Assembly: GCF_007096635.1 (NCBI RefSeq) | Contig: NZ_VKAA01000020.1 | Span: 1-64,000 of the forward strand | DNA from: Mycolicibacterium sp. 018/SC-01/001 | GTDB taxonomy: Bacteria > Actinomycetota > Actinomycetes > Mycobacteriales > Mycobacteriaceae | Reading direction: 5' to 3' | DNA length: 64,000 nt | The notes under the pieces: generated by a model | Told to the model about the DNA's origin: nothing | The model's database searches: none | Seen by the model: only the letters and a program-made list of their open reading frames with translations | In this document: positions 7,586 to 16,365 of the stretch, in pieces | Layout: the number at the start of each line of letters is the position of its first letter | Position numbering within the stretch: the first letter of the stretch is position 1 | Program-made: the position numbers and the translations under genes

Positions 7586-8784
7586 GTGGTGATCGGGACG
7601 CTGGCCGGGCCGCGGACGGAGTTGGTCGCCACGTAGGTCACGGCGTCTTCGGTCACGTCCCACGTCGGGAACCGGGCGAGGGTTTCTTCCAAGGCGATGC
7701 GGGCCTCCAGCCGGGCCAGCGCAGCACCCAGGCAGAAATGAGAACCGTGCCCGAAGCTGACGTGACGGATCCCAGTCCGCTCCACGTCGAAGTCATCCGG
7801 GCGGTCGTACTGACGGTCGTCCCGCCCCGCGGAACCGGTGAGCAGCGCGACCTTCGACCCGGCGGGGATCACCGTGCCGTGATATTTGAGGTCGCGGGTG
7901 CTGAACCGGCCCTGCACCGGCGAGGGCGCCTCGAAACGCAGAAGCTCCTCGACCGCGCCGGGGATCATTTCGGGGTTCTCCGTCAGCTTCGCCCGCTCGC
8001 CTGGGTATCGAGCCAGCGTCAGCGCGGCCCAACCGAGTAGACGTGCAACGGTTTCGTTGCCCGCCACGTTGATCATCGCGATGAACATGAGCAGTTCGCC
8101 GTCGTCGAGCCGACGCATCGTTCCGTCGGGCAGGGTGATGTCGGATCTCATCAGGTCGCCGACGATGTCGTCGGTCGGTTCTCCGCGCCGCTGCTGCACC
8201 TGGTCGGCGTAGTAGGCGATCAGATCGGCGTTCGCCCGCTGCTCCTCGACCATCCCGCCGGCCGTGGCGCCTTCGTCGTGGGTGACCGCCGCGTCGCTCC
8301 ACTCGCGCAACTGGTCGTGATCCCGCTCAGGGAACCCGAGCAGCGAGCTGATCACCATGACGGGCAACTTCATGGAGAAGTCGCGCACGTAGTCGAACCC
8401 GCCCGCGCCGACCAGCGGATCGAGGTAACCGCGGACCAGGCCTCGGACGAGGTCCTCCAGTTTCGCCACGGCACCGCGGTAGAAGGTGCGGTTGACGACC
8501 TTGCGCAGCGCAGTGTGGTCCGGCGGGTCCATCATGATCATTGCGCGGGGCGGCGTCCACGGGTCGGGCGTGATGGCGTCGAGAGTGATGCCGTGCGTCG
8601 ACGTCAGCGCGCCGGGATCCATGGACGCGGACACCACGTCGGCGAACCGGCTCAACGCATAGAAGTCGTACTGTTCGTTGTGATAGACGGGGAACTCGTC
8701 CCGCAATCGCCGCCACATCGGATAGGGGTCTCTGGTCAACTCTCGGTCGAAAGGATCCCAACTGACGTCTGACAGAACCGCCAT
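7582..8784 (-). CDS. Cytochrome P450
   Basis: A 400-residue soluble bacterial P450. The I-helix oxygen-activation motif is NVAGNETV, the ExxR motif is EELLR, and the heme-binding loop is FGHGSHFCLGAALARLEA with Cys as the fifth ligand. The start at 8784 has AGAGGAA upstream. It heads a minus operon with a crotonase and a CoA transferase, and is divergent from the crotonase at 8916; the shared operator-like motif lies between them. It would need a ferredoxin and reductase partner; the only ferredoxin-reductase in the window is the FprB-like fusion at 44407. Substrate unknown. Confidence 0.92.
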   Translation of the reverse strand: MAVLSDVSWDPFDRELTRDPYPMWRRLRDEFPVYHNEQYDFYALSRFADVVSASMDPGALTSTHGITLDAITPDPWTPPRAMIMMDPPDHTALRKVVNRTFYRGAVAKLEDLVRGLVRGYLDPLVGAGGFDYVRDFSMKLPVMVISSLLGFPERDHDQLREWSDAAVTHDEGATAGGMVEEQRANADLIAYYADQVQQRRGEPTDDIVGDLMRSDITLPDGTMRRLDDGELLMFIAMINVAGNETVARLLGWAALTLARYPGERAKLTENPEMIPGAVEELLRFEAPSPVQGRFSTRDLKYHGTVIPAGSKVALLTGSAGRDDRQYDRPDDFDVERTGIRHVSFGHGSHFCLGAALARLEARIALEETLARFPTWDVTEDAVTYVATNSVRGPASVPITT

Positions 8785-8812
8785 GAACACCGTTCCTCTC
8801 CGGTCGGCATGA

Positions 8813-8837
8813 CAATAGTACAACTTGTGTTCAAATG
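8813..8837. promoter_or_regulatory. Operator-like interrupted palindrome (shared motif, copy 2)
   Basis: Half sites TAGTACA and TGTTCAA with a five-base spacer, flanked by CAA and ATG. All 14 consensus positions match. It lies in the 131-bp divergent region between the P450 (start 8784) and the crotonase (start 8916), and is 21 of 26 bases identical, in inverted orientation, to the copy at 30538. Confidence 0.65.
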
Positions 8838-8915
8838 CTCCGGAGTGGCAGGATCGCTCAGCGAGACCTGCACCATCCCGACACTGCGCAGCATCGCTCG
8901 AGGAGGCGAATCCGC

Positions 8916-9734
8916 TTGGAGACCCGCGAACTGCCCCATGTCGTGTACGAGAAGGACGGTGCGATCGCCCGGATCATCCTCAACAACCCTGACGCCGCCA
9001 ACGCGCAGACCTCGGAGATGGTGCACAGCGTCAACACCGCACTCGACGACGCGCAGTACGATTACGCGATCAAGGTCGTCATCCTCAAGGGCAACGGCAA
9101 AGGCTTCTGCTCCGGGCATGTTCCCACCGGCGCCTACCCCGAATTCAAGGCGGAGTTGGACGCATCGGGGAAGGTGTGGCGCTCGGCGGCACAGCTGTTC
9201 CTCTGGCCGGTGCTCAAGCTCTGGGAGTTCCCCAAACCCGTGATCGCCCAGGTGCACGGCTACTGCATCGGCGGCGGGACGACCTGGGGACTGCTGCCCG
9301 AGATCACGATCTGCTCCGAGGACGCGTGGTTCCAGATGCCCCTGGTCCCGGGGTTCGGACTGCCCGGAGCCGAAACAGCTTTCGAGCCATGGGTTTTCAT
9401 GAACTACAAGAGGGCCGCCGAGTATCTCTACACGGCGCAGAAGCTGAGTGCCGCCGAGGCACTGGAGTTCGGGCTCGTCAACCACGTCGTACCGGCCGAC
9501 GAACTCGAGGCCCGCGTGGAGGAGATGGCGGCACGCATCGCGAAGGCGCCCTTGATCACTCTGCAGGCCACCAAGTCGGGCATCATCCGCGCCTGGGAGA
9601 CGATGGGTTTCCGCGTTCATCAGCAGGCGACCAATGACCTGCAAGCCATGGTCACCGGGTCCGCCGAGTTCCAGCAGTTCGTCGCGGAATTGATGAAGAA
9701 GTCGGCCAAGCCGAGTCAGCGTCTCGACGACTGA
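8916..9734 (+). CDS. Enoyl-CoA hydratase/isomerase (crotonase) family protein
   Basis: About 272 residues. FCSGHVPTGAYPEF and HGYCIGGGTTWGLLPEITIC are the two crotonase oxyanion-hole regions, and MPLVPGFGLPGAETAFEPW follows in the active-site region. The TTG at 8916 is chosen as start because AGGAGG lies nine bases upstream and there is no better in-frame start; the open frame extends back to 8835 without a ribosome site. The stop overlaps the start of the acyl-CoA dehydrogenase (TGATG), so the three plus-strand genes here are coupled. Probably one step in beta-oxidation of a side chain or opened ring. Confidence 0.85.
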   Translation: METRELPHVVYEKDGAIARIILNNPDAANAQTSEMVHSVNTALDDAQYDYAIKVVILKGNGKGFCSGHVPTGAYPEFKAELDASGKVWRSAAQLFLWPVLKLWEFPKPVIAQVHGYCIGGGTTWGLLPEITICSEDAWFQMPLVPGFGLPGAETAFEPWVFMNYKRAAEYLYTAQKLSAAEALEFGLVNHVVPADELEARVEEMAARIAKAPLITLQATKSGIIRAWETMGFRVHQQATNDLQAMVTGSAEFQQFVAELMKKSAKPSQRLDD

Positions 9735-10936
9735 TGCCCCTGTCGCCCATCGTCGCGTTCCACGGCGACACCGCCACCGACGCACTGCGTGAGCGCTTGC
9801 GCGACTGGCTGGGCCGCCATCTACCCGACGAATTCCGGCACACGGCCGCCAATCCCGACTATCTGCCCCGTGACGCGCACGAGCGTGCCGTGGAATTCTG
9901 CCGTGCGCTGCACGCCCAGGGGTGGTTCGTCCCGCACTGGCCGGCCCGATTCGAGGGCGGCGGACTGGGCGTGGTCGAGCAGGTCGTCATCCGCGAAGAG
10001 CTCGCGTACGCGGGCGCGCCGCTGGTCAACACCAACGGTGTCAACATGCTCGCACCGGTGCTCTTCCGCTTCGGCACGCCCGAGCAGCAGCAGGAGCACC
10101 TGCCCAAAATCGCACGCTCGGAACGGATGTGGGCGCAGGGCTACTCCGAACCGGAAGCCGGTTCCGACCTGGCGTCACTGCGGATGACCGCCCGGCGCGA
10201 CGGTGACGACTACGTGCTGGATGGGCAGAAGACCTGGACCAGCAACGGGGTGCTCGCCGATTGGATCTTCGTACTGGCCCGCACGTCCCCGGTGGAGCGC
10301 AAACGTCAAGAGGGCATTTCGTTCTTCCTCGTCGACATGGCGACCAAAGGCATCACCCGTCGGCCGATTCGGTCGATGACCGGGTATCCGACCTTCGCCG
10401 AGGAGTTCTTCGACGGCGTGCGGGTACCTGCGGCCAACCGTGTCGGAGCCGAGGGTGAGGGGTGGCGGGTCGCCAAAGCGCTTCTCGACGCTGAGCGCTC
10501 GAATGTGACGCGCGCCGCCCAGGCGCAGCGCTACCTGGACGAACTCCTCGACTGGTGCCGTGCGCCACACCACGACGGGCCTGATCCGCTGTCGGACCCT
10601 CTCACCCGCGCCGCGTTGGTCCACGCGGTCGAACGCGTGGAGGTCGGCCGGGCGCTGTCCTACCGCGTCGCTCACCAGCAGGCGGCGGGCACCCTGGACC
10701 CGGTTCTGCCATCACTGTCGAAGCTCTACCACTCCGAATTGACCGCTGAATTGCGTGACCTCGGTGCGACGATCCTGGGCGCCCGCGGGGCACTCCTGCC
10801 CGACGACCCGGATGCCGTGCTGCACGGCCACTTCTCCGAGGGCCTGCTCCTGTCGCTGTTGCACTCGATCGGGGGCGGTACCAGCGAGATCCAGCGTGAC
10901 CTCATCTCGACGACCGGACTGGGGCTACCCCGCTGA
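9734..10936 (+). CDS. Acyl-CoA dehydrogenase family protein
   Basis: A 400-residue flavoprotein dehydrogenase. YSEPEAGSDLASL and GQKTWTSNG are FAD/substrate-site motifs, and GGGTSEIQRDLI near the C-terminus is the family signature. At the position where SCAD/MCAD-type enzymes have Glu in the EGTSEIQ motif, this protein has Gly (GGGTSEIQ), as seen in branched-chain and steroid-type ACADs that place the base elsewhere. It starts within the crotonase stop and is followed after one base by the P450, so it is the middle gene of a three-gene operon. Role: alpha,beta-dehydrogenation of a CoA thioester. Confidence 0.9.
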   Translation: MPLSPIVAFHGDTATDALRERLRDWLGRHLPDEFRHTAANPDYLPRDAHERAVEFCRALHAQGWFVPHWPARFEGGGLGVVEQVVIREELAYAGAPLVNTNGVNMLAPVLFRFGTPEQQQEHLPKIARSERMWAQGYSEPEAGSDLASLRMTARRDGDDYVLDGQKTWTSNGVLADWIFVLARTSPVERKRQEGISFFLVDMATKGITRRPIRSMTGYPTFAEEFFDGVRVPAANRVGAEGEGWRVAKALLDAERSNVTRAAQAQRYLDELLDWCRAPHHDGPDPLSDPLTRAALVHAVERVEVGRALSYRVAHQQAAGTLDPVLPSLSKLYHSELTAELRDLGATILGARGALLPDDPDAVLHGHFSEGLLLSLLHSIGGGTSEIQRDLISTTGLGLPR

Positions 10937-10937
10937 C

Positions 10938-12248
10938 ATGACGCACACCGACTTCGTGAGCCGCCAAACCGCCTCGGCGGGAGCTATTCTGCGCCCGCTC
11001 GCGCACTCCGCGCGGCTATCGTTGACCTCTGCCGTGAAGACTCGGTTGCGCGGTGAGAACGCTTATCGTGGAGCAACTCTCACCACCTACGATCCACTCG
11101 ATCCGCTCACCGCCGCCCAGCCGCACGCCGACTATCGCGAACTGCTACGGACCGGCGGGGTGCACTACAACCCGGGGCGGGCGACCTGGATCATCAGTGA
11201 TCACGCCCTGGTCCGGGCCGCTCTGCGCGATACCGATCGAATCAACAGCACCCGCGGCGTGACCCGCTTGCAGTTCTCGATGCCCCTGCTGGTGCTCACC
11301 GACGGGGAGCAGCACGCTCAGTTGCGCAAGAAGGTGCAGCCGGCGTTCACCAAACGCGCACTCCAGACGTGGGCGCAGATGATCGACGGGTTGGCCCGTG
11401 AGTTGGTGGCCGACGTTCTCGCGCAACCGGGCTGCGACGCCGTCCGCAGGCTGGCCATACCGATGCCGATCAGGATGATCGCGAACATCCTCGGTATCCC
11501 CGAGTCAGACGGCGACGAGTTCCGCCGCCGCTCTGAAGACGCCGTCCGCATCATCGATTTCTCCCCGCGCCTCGAATCCGTCCTCGCCTCGGCCAAGGGC
11601 GCCGGGGCGGTGGTGGCGCTGCGTCGGTACTTCACGGATCGCTTCGCGACTGGTCAGCTACTGAGCACCGACACCGTGTTGGGACGGTTGGTCGAGGGTA
11701 ACGCCGACGGCGCGATGACCGAGGACGACCTCTTCTTCTTCGCTCTCCTCCTGCTGATCGCCGGCAACGAGACGACGACGAACCTACTGGGCGGAATGAT
11801 CGACACACTCGCGGCTAACCCGCACCAGTTCGAGCAGATCCGCCGCGATCCGGATCTGATCCCGATGGCGGTCGAGGAGCACCTGCGCTTCTCCTCCCCC
11901 ATCCAGAATCTCTATCGCTACACCGTTGCCGATTACTCCGTCGGTGACGTGACGATCCCCGAGGGATCGCGGGTGCTGCTGTCCTTCGGTGCGGCCAATC
12001 GCGATCCAGCGGTCTTCACCGATCCCGACACCTTTCTCGCTGACCGCAATCCGCGAAGTCACATCGCGTTCGGATACGGCGCCCACATGTGCATCGGGGC
12101 ACCCCTGGCACGCATGGAGGCCTGTGCCGTGCTGAGGGAGCTGGTGGAGAAGGTGCGTCGCATCGAGATCGTCGGCGCCGTCGGGTGGTCGACCAACGCA
12201 TCACTGCGGGGACCGACCAGGCTCCCCGTCCGGTTCGTCCCGGCCTGA
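10938..12248 (+). CDS. Cytochrome P450
   Basis: A 436-residue P450 starting one base after the dehydrogenase stop; the longer open frame that extends back into that gene is ignored. The N-terminus carries roughly 30 extra residues before the usual start of the fold. I-helix motif IAGNETTTNLLGG, ExxR motif EEHLRF and heme loop FGYGAHMCIGAPLARMEA are all intact. It ends six bases before the convergent crotonase. As the last gene of a crotonase-ACAD-P450 operon it may hydroxylate the substrate whose side chain the other two shorten. Confidence 0.92.
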   Translation: MTHTDFVSRQTASAGAILRPLAHSARLSLTSAVKTRLRGENAYRGATLTTYDPLDPLTAAQPHADYRELLRTGGVHYNPGRATWIISDHALVRAALRDTDRINSTRGVTRLQFSMPLLVLTDGEQHAQLRKKVQPAFTKRALQTWAQMIDGLARELVADVLAQPGCDAVRRLAIPMPIRMIANILGIPESDGDEFRRRSEDAVRIIDFSPRLESVLASAKGAGAVVALRRYFTDRFATGQLLSTDTVLGRLVEGNADGAMTEDDLFFFALLLLIAGNETTTNLLGGMIDTLAANPHQFEQIRRDPDLIPMAVEEHLRFSSPIQNLYRYTVADYSVGDVTIPEGSRVLLSFGAANRDPAVFTDPDTFLADRNPRSHIAFGYGAHMCIGAPLARMEACAVLRELVEKVRRIEIVGAVGWSTNASLRGPTRLPVRFVPA

Positions 12249-12254
12249 CTCCGC

Positions 12255-13031
12255 TCAGGCGAAGGACGACCGGCCTGCGCCGGCCGCGGACCGTTGCTGG
12301 GCGACCACCGCGGTCGCCAACTCCAGCGGGTGGAATGCGGCCAGCGCCGCAGCCTCGACCGATCCGATGAGCCTCTTGGTCAGCTCGACGGCACCGGCAT
12401 CGGCAGCCGCCAGCTCGCAGACGATGTCGACCGCGGTGTCGATCGCGTGACCGGGTGGGACGAGATCGGTGACCAGACCTGCCGAGTACGCCTCGCGGGC
12501 AGAGACTTTGGTCCCGCGGAGGAGGACGGCAGCAGCGCGGTGGCGCCCCAGTTGCTGAGTCAGCCGCCACGCCAAGCCGCCGTCGGGGACGACTGCGCGG
12601 GCGACGAACGGCGCGGAGAAGAACGCATCATCGGCCGCGACCACCAGATCGCACGACAGTGCCAGGCTCCACCCCAGTCCCACCGCTGCCCCCTCGACGG
12701 CGGCGACCGTCGGCACCGGGACCGATCGCAGGAACTCCATGACCCGCTGCGCATGCTCCACGCGAGCGGCAGGCGCGACGGCACTGTGACCGTGCGCAGG
12801 ACCGGTTTTCAGATCTCCTCCGGACGAGAAGAATCCGTTGCTGCCAGCGATCACGACGCCGGCCGTGTCGACAGAGGAGATCACCGCGGTCAGTGCGGCC
12901 GAAAGCTCCGACCACGACTCGTACCGAAGTGCGTTGCGCTGATCGGGCCGGTTGAGAAGCAGAACCGCTGCTCCGTTGCGATCTTCGCGGATCACCAAGG
13001 GTTGCGGAGCCGCGCCGTGCGGGCCGCTCAT
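12255..13031 (-). CDS. Enoyl-CoA hydratase/isomerase (crotonase) family protein
   Basis: A 258-residue crotonase with NGFFSSGGDLKTG and EGAAVGLGWSLALSCDLVVA as the oxyanion-hole regions and VVPDGGLAWRLTQ in the acid/base region. The ATGA overlap with the preceding crotonase gene fixes the start at 13031. It is the last gene of a long minus operon that begins with the E1 component at 18405. Two crotonases in tandem suggest successive or complementary steps (for example hydration then retro-Claisen or dehydration), but specific activity cannot be assigned. Confidence 0.85.
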   Translation of the reverse strand: MSGPHGAAPQPLVIREDRNGAAVLLLNRPDQRNALRYESWSELSAALTAVISSVDTAGVVIAGSNGFFSSGGDLKTGPAHGHSAVAPAARVEHAQRVMEFLRSVPVPTVAAVEGAAVGLGWSLALSCDLVVAADDAFFSAPFVARAVVPDGGLAWRLTQQLGRHRAAAVLLRGTKVSAREAYSAGLVTDLVPPGHAIDTAVDIVCELAAADAGAVELTKRLIGSVEAAALAAFHPLELATAVVAQQRSAAGAGRSSFA

Positions 13032-13825
13032 CGGGTGAGGAACTTGTCGATGGCCGCGCGATGCTCGTCGGTGGTGAAGCATTCCGTCTCGGCGGAGATT
13101 CCGTACTCCAGGATTCCGGTGAGCGCACGCTGTGCATGGAGGTTGAGCGTCCGCTTGGTGTCCTGGACCGCCCGCGGCGGCAACGCGGCGAGTCGATGCG
13201 CTAGCGCCAGGCCCTCGGCCTTGGTATCGGCGTGCGGCAGAACACGGTTGGCCAGGCCGAGTTCCACCGCCGTCGTCGCGGAAATGCGTTCACCGAGCAG
13301 GAGGTACTCCTTGGCCTTGAGCAGGCTCATGAGCAGCGGCCACAACACCGATCCGCCGTCACCGGCGACGAGCCCGCTCGCGACGTGGGTGTCTGCCAGG
13401 AAGGCACGGTCCGACATCAAGACGATGTCGCACAGGACCGCGATGCTGCAACCGAAGCCGATCGCGGGACCATTGACGGCCGCCACCACGGGCAGGGGGA
13501 AGTCGATCATGTCGCGTACGATCCGTCGTGCGTCGCGCATGCCGGCGCGCCGCGTAACCGGGTTCTCCACGTGCGTGTGCAGCCATTCGACCAGATCGCC
13601 GCCCGCCGAGAAGAAGTCGCCGCTGCCGGTGAGCAGCACCGCGCGTGCATCGGGATCGTCGGCCAATAGCGACCAGAGTCGAGAGAACGCCGTGTGCATG
13701 GTGTTGTTCACCGCATTGGCGTTCTCGGGATTGTTCAGCGTGACGATGCGGACCGGGCCGTCCGCAGCGACGAGTATCTCGTCGCAGCCGGTGAGTTCCG
13801 CGGTACCGCTGGGGATGTCGGACAT
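13028..13825 (-). CDS. Enoyl-CoA hydratase/isomerase (crotonase) family protein
   Basis: A 265-residue crotonase. GDFFSAGGDLVEWL and NGPAIGFGCSIAVLCDIVLM are the oxyanion-hole motifs; GLVAGDGGSVLWPLL is the active-site region. Its start ATG is about 39 bp after the SnoaL-like gene and its stop overlaps the next crotonase. The two neighbours are clearly different paralogues rather than a recent duplication. Confidence 0.85.
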   Translation of the reverse strand: MSDIPSGTAELTGCDEILVAADGPVRIVTLNNPENANAVNNTMHTAFSRLWSLLADDPDARAVLLTGSGDFFSAGGDLVEWLHTHVENPVTRRAGMRDARRIVRDMIDFPLPVVAAVNGPAIGFGCSIAVLCDIVLMSDRAFLADTHVASGLVAGDGGSVLWPLLMSLLKAKEYLLLGERISATTAVELGLANRVLPHADTKAEGLALAHRLAALPPRAVQDTKRTLNLHAQRALTGILEYGISAETECFTTDEHRAAIDKFLTR

Positions 13826-13864
13826 GGTGTTGACCGCCTCGAAGGTGTCGTAGGGGACGTCTGC

Positions 13865-14260
13865 TCAGGTGGCGTCGGGATCGAAGCTGCGATGGGTGAA
13901 GCGCCACCCGGCTGCGTCGCGCACCACCTGATCGCGATACACGCCGTGCAGCAGCACCGCGCAGCCGGAACCGGGGACGGACTGCAGCACCGTGCCGTAG
14001 GCCCGCACCGACGCGGTGTCACCGTCACCGTCGACGAGCACCGACGTCACGACGTGGCGCATCTGGCCGGGAAGAGCACTGGCCGTGACGAAGTCGGCCA
14101 GTGCCGCTCTCCCGCGAGCCACCTCGTGACCGGCCATCGAGAAGCTGCCGTCATCGGTGAAACAGCCGAGGACCGCGTCGACATCGCTCGCATCGAAAGC
14201 GAGGGTGTAGCGGCTGACGAGCTGCTGGATCGCCACGATGTCCTCGGTCGGTAGCGCCAT
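13865..14260 (-). CDS. SnoaL-like (NTF2-fold) protein
   Basis: A 131-residue compact NTF2-like protein: EDIVAIQQLVSRYTLAFDA, VDAVLGCFTDDGSF, and the C-terminal VVRDAAGWRFTHRSFDPD typical of SnoaL_4-type sequences. It lies 13 bp after the nitronate monooxygenase-like gene and 39 bp before a crotonase, within the minus operon 18405-12255. Function is unassigned; members act as small isomerases, dehydratases or hydratases. Confidence 0.8.
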   Translation of the reverse strand: MALPTEDIVAIQQLVSRYTLAFDASDVDAVLGCFTDDGSFSMAGHEVARGRAALADFVTASALPGQMRHVVTSVLVDGDGDTASVRAYGTVLQSVPGSGCAVLLHGVYRDQVVRDAAGWRFTHRSFDPDAT

Positions 14261-14273
14261 ACGTTTCCGGCCG

Positions 14274-15251
14274 TCAGGCCGGCGACAGAAGGCCGGCCAG
14301 GCGTCCCGCGATGATGTCCTCGGCTTCTGTCACCATGCGGCGAACCACCTCCCCGGCACCGGGGATGTCGTCGATGAGACCCATCGCGGTACCGATCCAC
14401 CAGACCCCCGCCTCCAAGTCGCCGGTCTCGTAGACTTTGACGCCGCGTTTGCCTGCGACGAGGTGTGCGATGTCTTCGAACTGTCCACCCTGGTCGAGGA
14501 TTTCGACGACTTCGCGGGAGATGGTGTTGCTCGCGACCCGGCCGGTGTTGCGTAGCGTCCGGAAGATCAACTCGGTGCCGAGTTCGTTGCCCGCCACGAT
14601 CGCGTTCTTCACGTTGGGGTGAATGGGCGACTCGGCGGTGCACATGAATCGCGACCCCATGTTCACCCCGTCGGCGCCGAGCGCCAGCGCCGCGACCAAT
14701 CCGCGCGCATCGGCGAAACCACCCGACGCGATCATCGGGATGTCGATGCGCTTTCTCGCCGCGGGAATCAGGACCAGACCCGGGATGTCGTCCTCACCCG
14801 GATGGCCCGCACATTCGAATCCGTCGATGCTGATCGCATCCACGCCGAGGTCTTGCGCTTTGACGGCGTGCCGCATCGAGGTGCACTTGTGCAGCACCTT
14901 GATGCCGTTGTCATGGAACATCGGCAGGTGCGGCGCGGGGTTGGAACCTGCGGTCTCCACGACCTTGATCCCGGCGTCGATGATGACCTGCCGGTACTCG
15001 TCATAGGGCGGCGGGGTGATCGTGGGCAGGATCGTCAGGTTGACCCCGAACGGCTTGTCGGTGAGGTCACGCGCCCTCGCGATCTCGTTGGCCAGATCCG
15101 CCGGTGTCGGCTGGGTCAACGCGGTGATCAACCCCAGCCCGCCGGCGTCGGACACGGCCGCGGCCAACTCGGCGCGTCCCACCCACTGCATCCCGCCCTG
15201 CACGATCGGCGCGTCGATGCCGACCAGTTCGGTGAATCTGGTACTGATCAC
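14274..15251 (-). CDS. Nitronate monooxygenase / NPD-family FMN enzyme
   Basis: A 325-residue TIM-barrel flavoprotein. APIVQGGMQWVGRAELAAAV at the N-terminus, DGFECAGHPGEDD with the active-site-type His, and ASGGFADARGLVAAL plus GADGVNMGSRF for FMN phosphate binding identify the 2-nitropropane dioxygenase/nitronate monooxygenase family. In catabolic operons such proteins often act as enoyl reductases or oxygenases rather than on nitronates. The ATGA overlap with the upstream crotonase sets the start. It belongs to the E1-headed operon. Confidence 0.88.
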   Translation of the reverse strand: MISTRFTELVGIDAPIVQGGMQWVGRAELAAAVSDAGGLGLITALTQPTPADLANEIARARDLTDKPFGVNLTILPTITPPPYDEYRQVIIDAGIKVVETAGSNPAPHLPMFHDNGIKVLHKCTSMRHAVKAQDLGVDAISIDGFECAGHPGEDDIPGLVLIPAARKRIDIPMIASGGFADARGLVAALALGADGVNMGSRFMCTAESPIHPNVKNAIVAGNELGTELIFRTLRNTGRVASNTISREVVEILDQGGQFEDIAHLVAGKRGVKVYETGDLEAGVWWIGTAMGLIDDIPGAGEVVRRMVTEAEDIIAGRLAGLLSPA

Positions 15252-16105
15252 TCGGCGTCGTCCTTTCCTGTTTCATCGGTCGGCGTCCACGAGGGACGCC
15301 GGGTGGCGACGAACGCTTCCCGCGACGTGTCGCTCTGCCACCGAGGTTCTCGCTTCTCGAGGAACGCGCAGAAGGCCTCGATCTGCTCGGGGGTGCCGAT
15401 CGACGACCAGTAACCGGCGGTGTCGACCGCGGGCAACGACCGGGCCATCTCGCGCTTCATCGCGGCGCGGGCGGTCGGCCCGGTCTTGCGCACCCGGTCC
15501 AGCAGTGCGGCCGTCGCCGCTTCCAGCTCGGCGGCGGGCACCACGGCGCCCACCAGCCCGAGCTCGAGCGCCTCGGCAGCGGTGATCCAATCATTGCCGT
15601 AGATCAGATGATTCGCACGTAACGTGCCGATCCGCTGCGGCAGGCGAGCGGCGACGAACGCCTCGTAGACGCCGCGGGTAAGGTCGGGCACCCGGAATCG
15701 GGCGGTGTCGGCGGCGACGACCAGATCGGCGAAGAGGGTCATCACCAGTCCACCACCCATCGCGATGCCGTTCACCGCGCAGACGACGATCTTGGGGATG
15801 CGGCCCAGCGTCTCGAACGGCACGCCGTCGTAAGCCTCCGTGAACGCATCCCAGCTTCGCTGCGGATTGTTCACCGCGTTCATGTCGCCGCCGGCGCAGA
15901 ACACATCGCCGCTCCCGGTGAGGACCAGAAATTGCAGACTCGGCTCGTCGGCGACGATCATCGCGGCCCTCTTGATGCCGTGATAACCGTCGGCGGTGAC
16001 GGCGTTGCGTTTCTCCGGCCGGTCGATCGTCACGGTGAGGGTGTCGCCGGTGATGTGAGCGCGCAACTCCTCGGCACCCAGGTCTACCGACATCTCGTCG
16101 AGCAT
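15248..16105 (-). CDS. Enoyl-CoA hydratase/isomerase (crotonase) family protein
   Basis: A 285-residue crotonase with GDVFCAGGDMNAVN and NGIAMGGGLVMTLFADLVVA as oxyanion-hole regions, and a C-terminal helix FLEKREPRWQ common in mycobacterial EchA proteins. A second possible start lies four codons in, at 16093. It is four bases from the lipoyl-domain gene upstream and overlaps the NPD gene downstream, so it links the E1-lipoyl pair to the remainder of the operon. Confidence 0.86.
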   Translation of the reverse strand: MLDEMSVDLGAEELRAHITGDTLTVTIDRPEKRNAVTADGYHGIKRAAMIVADEPSLQFLVLTGSGDVFCAGGDMNAVNNPQRSWDAFTEAYDGVPFETLGRIPKIVVCAVNGIAMGGGLVMTLFADLVVAADTARFRVPDLTRGVYEAFVAARLPQRIGTLRANHLIYGNDWITAAEALELGLVGAVVPAAELEAATAALLDRVRKTGPTARAAMKREMARSLPAVDTAGYWSSIGTPEQIEAFCAFLEKREPRWQSDTSREAFVATRRPSWTPTDETGKDDAE

Positions 16106-16109
16106 GCGC

Positions 16110-16349
16110 TCAAGCCACCTCGATGACGGCGAGGAGTTCTCCGACGGGATACGTGCCGCCCGCGTCGACCTTCCATGTCACCACACCTGATGCAGGCGCC
16201 TCCACGTCCATCTCCACCTTGTCGGTGGCCAGCTCGTAGAGCGGTTCGCCCTCGACCGCGCGTTCACCATCCGCGACGTGGATCTGGGTGAGCTCGGCCT
16301 CGGTGATGGCGTCGCCCGGTTTGGGCATGCGAATCTCGTTGTGCGGCAT
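16110..16349 (-). CDS. Stand-alone lipoyl (biotinyl/lipoyl attachment) domain protein
   Basis: Only 79 residues and consisting of one lipoyl domain: IRMPKPGDAITEAEL, then ELATDKVEMDVEAPASG, where Lys in DKVE is the lipoylation site, and the closing strand YPVGELLAVIEVA. The start at 16349 is 16 bp downstream of the E1 stop; a longer frame would read through the E1 gene. There is no peripheral-subunit-binding or acyltransferase domain, and no E2 or E3 gene elsewhere in the window. It probably serves as the swinging-arm carrier for the adjacent E1, with the acyltransferase and dihydrolipoyl dehydrogenase supplied from elsewhere, or the system works in an unusual way. Confidence 0.88.
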   Translation of the reverse strand: MPHNEIRMPKPGDAITEAELTQIHVADGERAVEGEPLYELATDKVEMDVEAPASGVVTWKVDAGGTYPVGELLAVIEVA

Positions 16350-16365
16350 GATCACAGGCCTTCTC

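Noticed and set aside
12249..12254. Terminator between the convergent P450 and crotonase
   Set aside because: Only six bases separate the stops and no hairpin is visible there.
12294..13853. 519-codon plus-strand ORF antisense to two crotonases
   Set aside because: The minus strand encodes two intact crotonases with all motifs; the plus frame has no recognisable domain.
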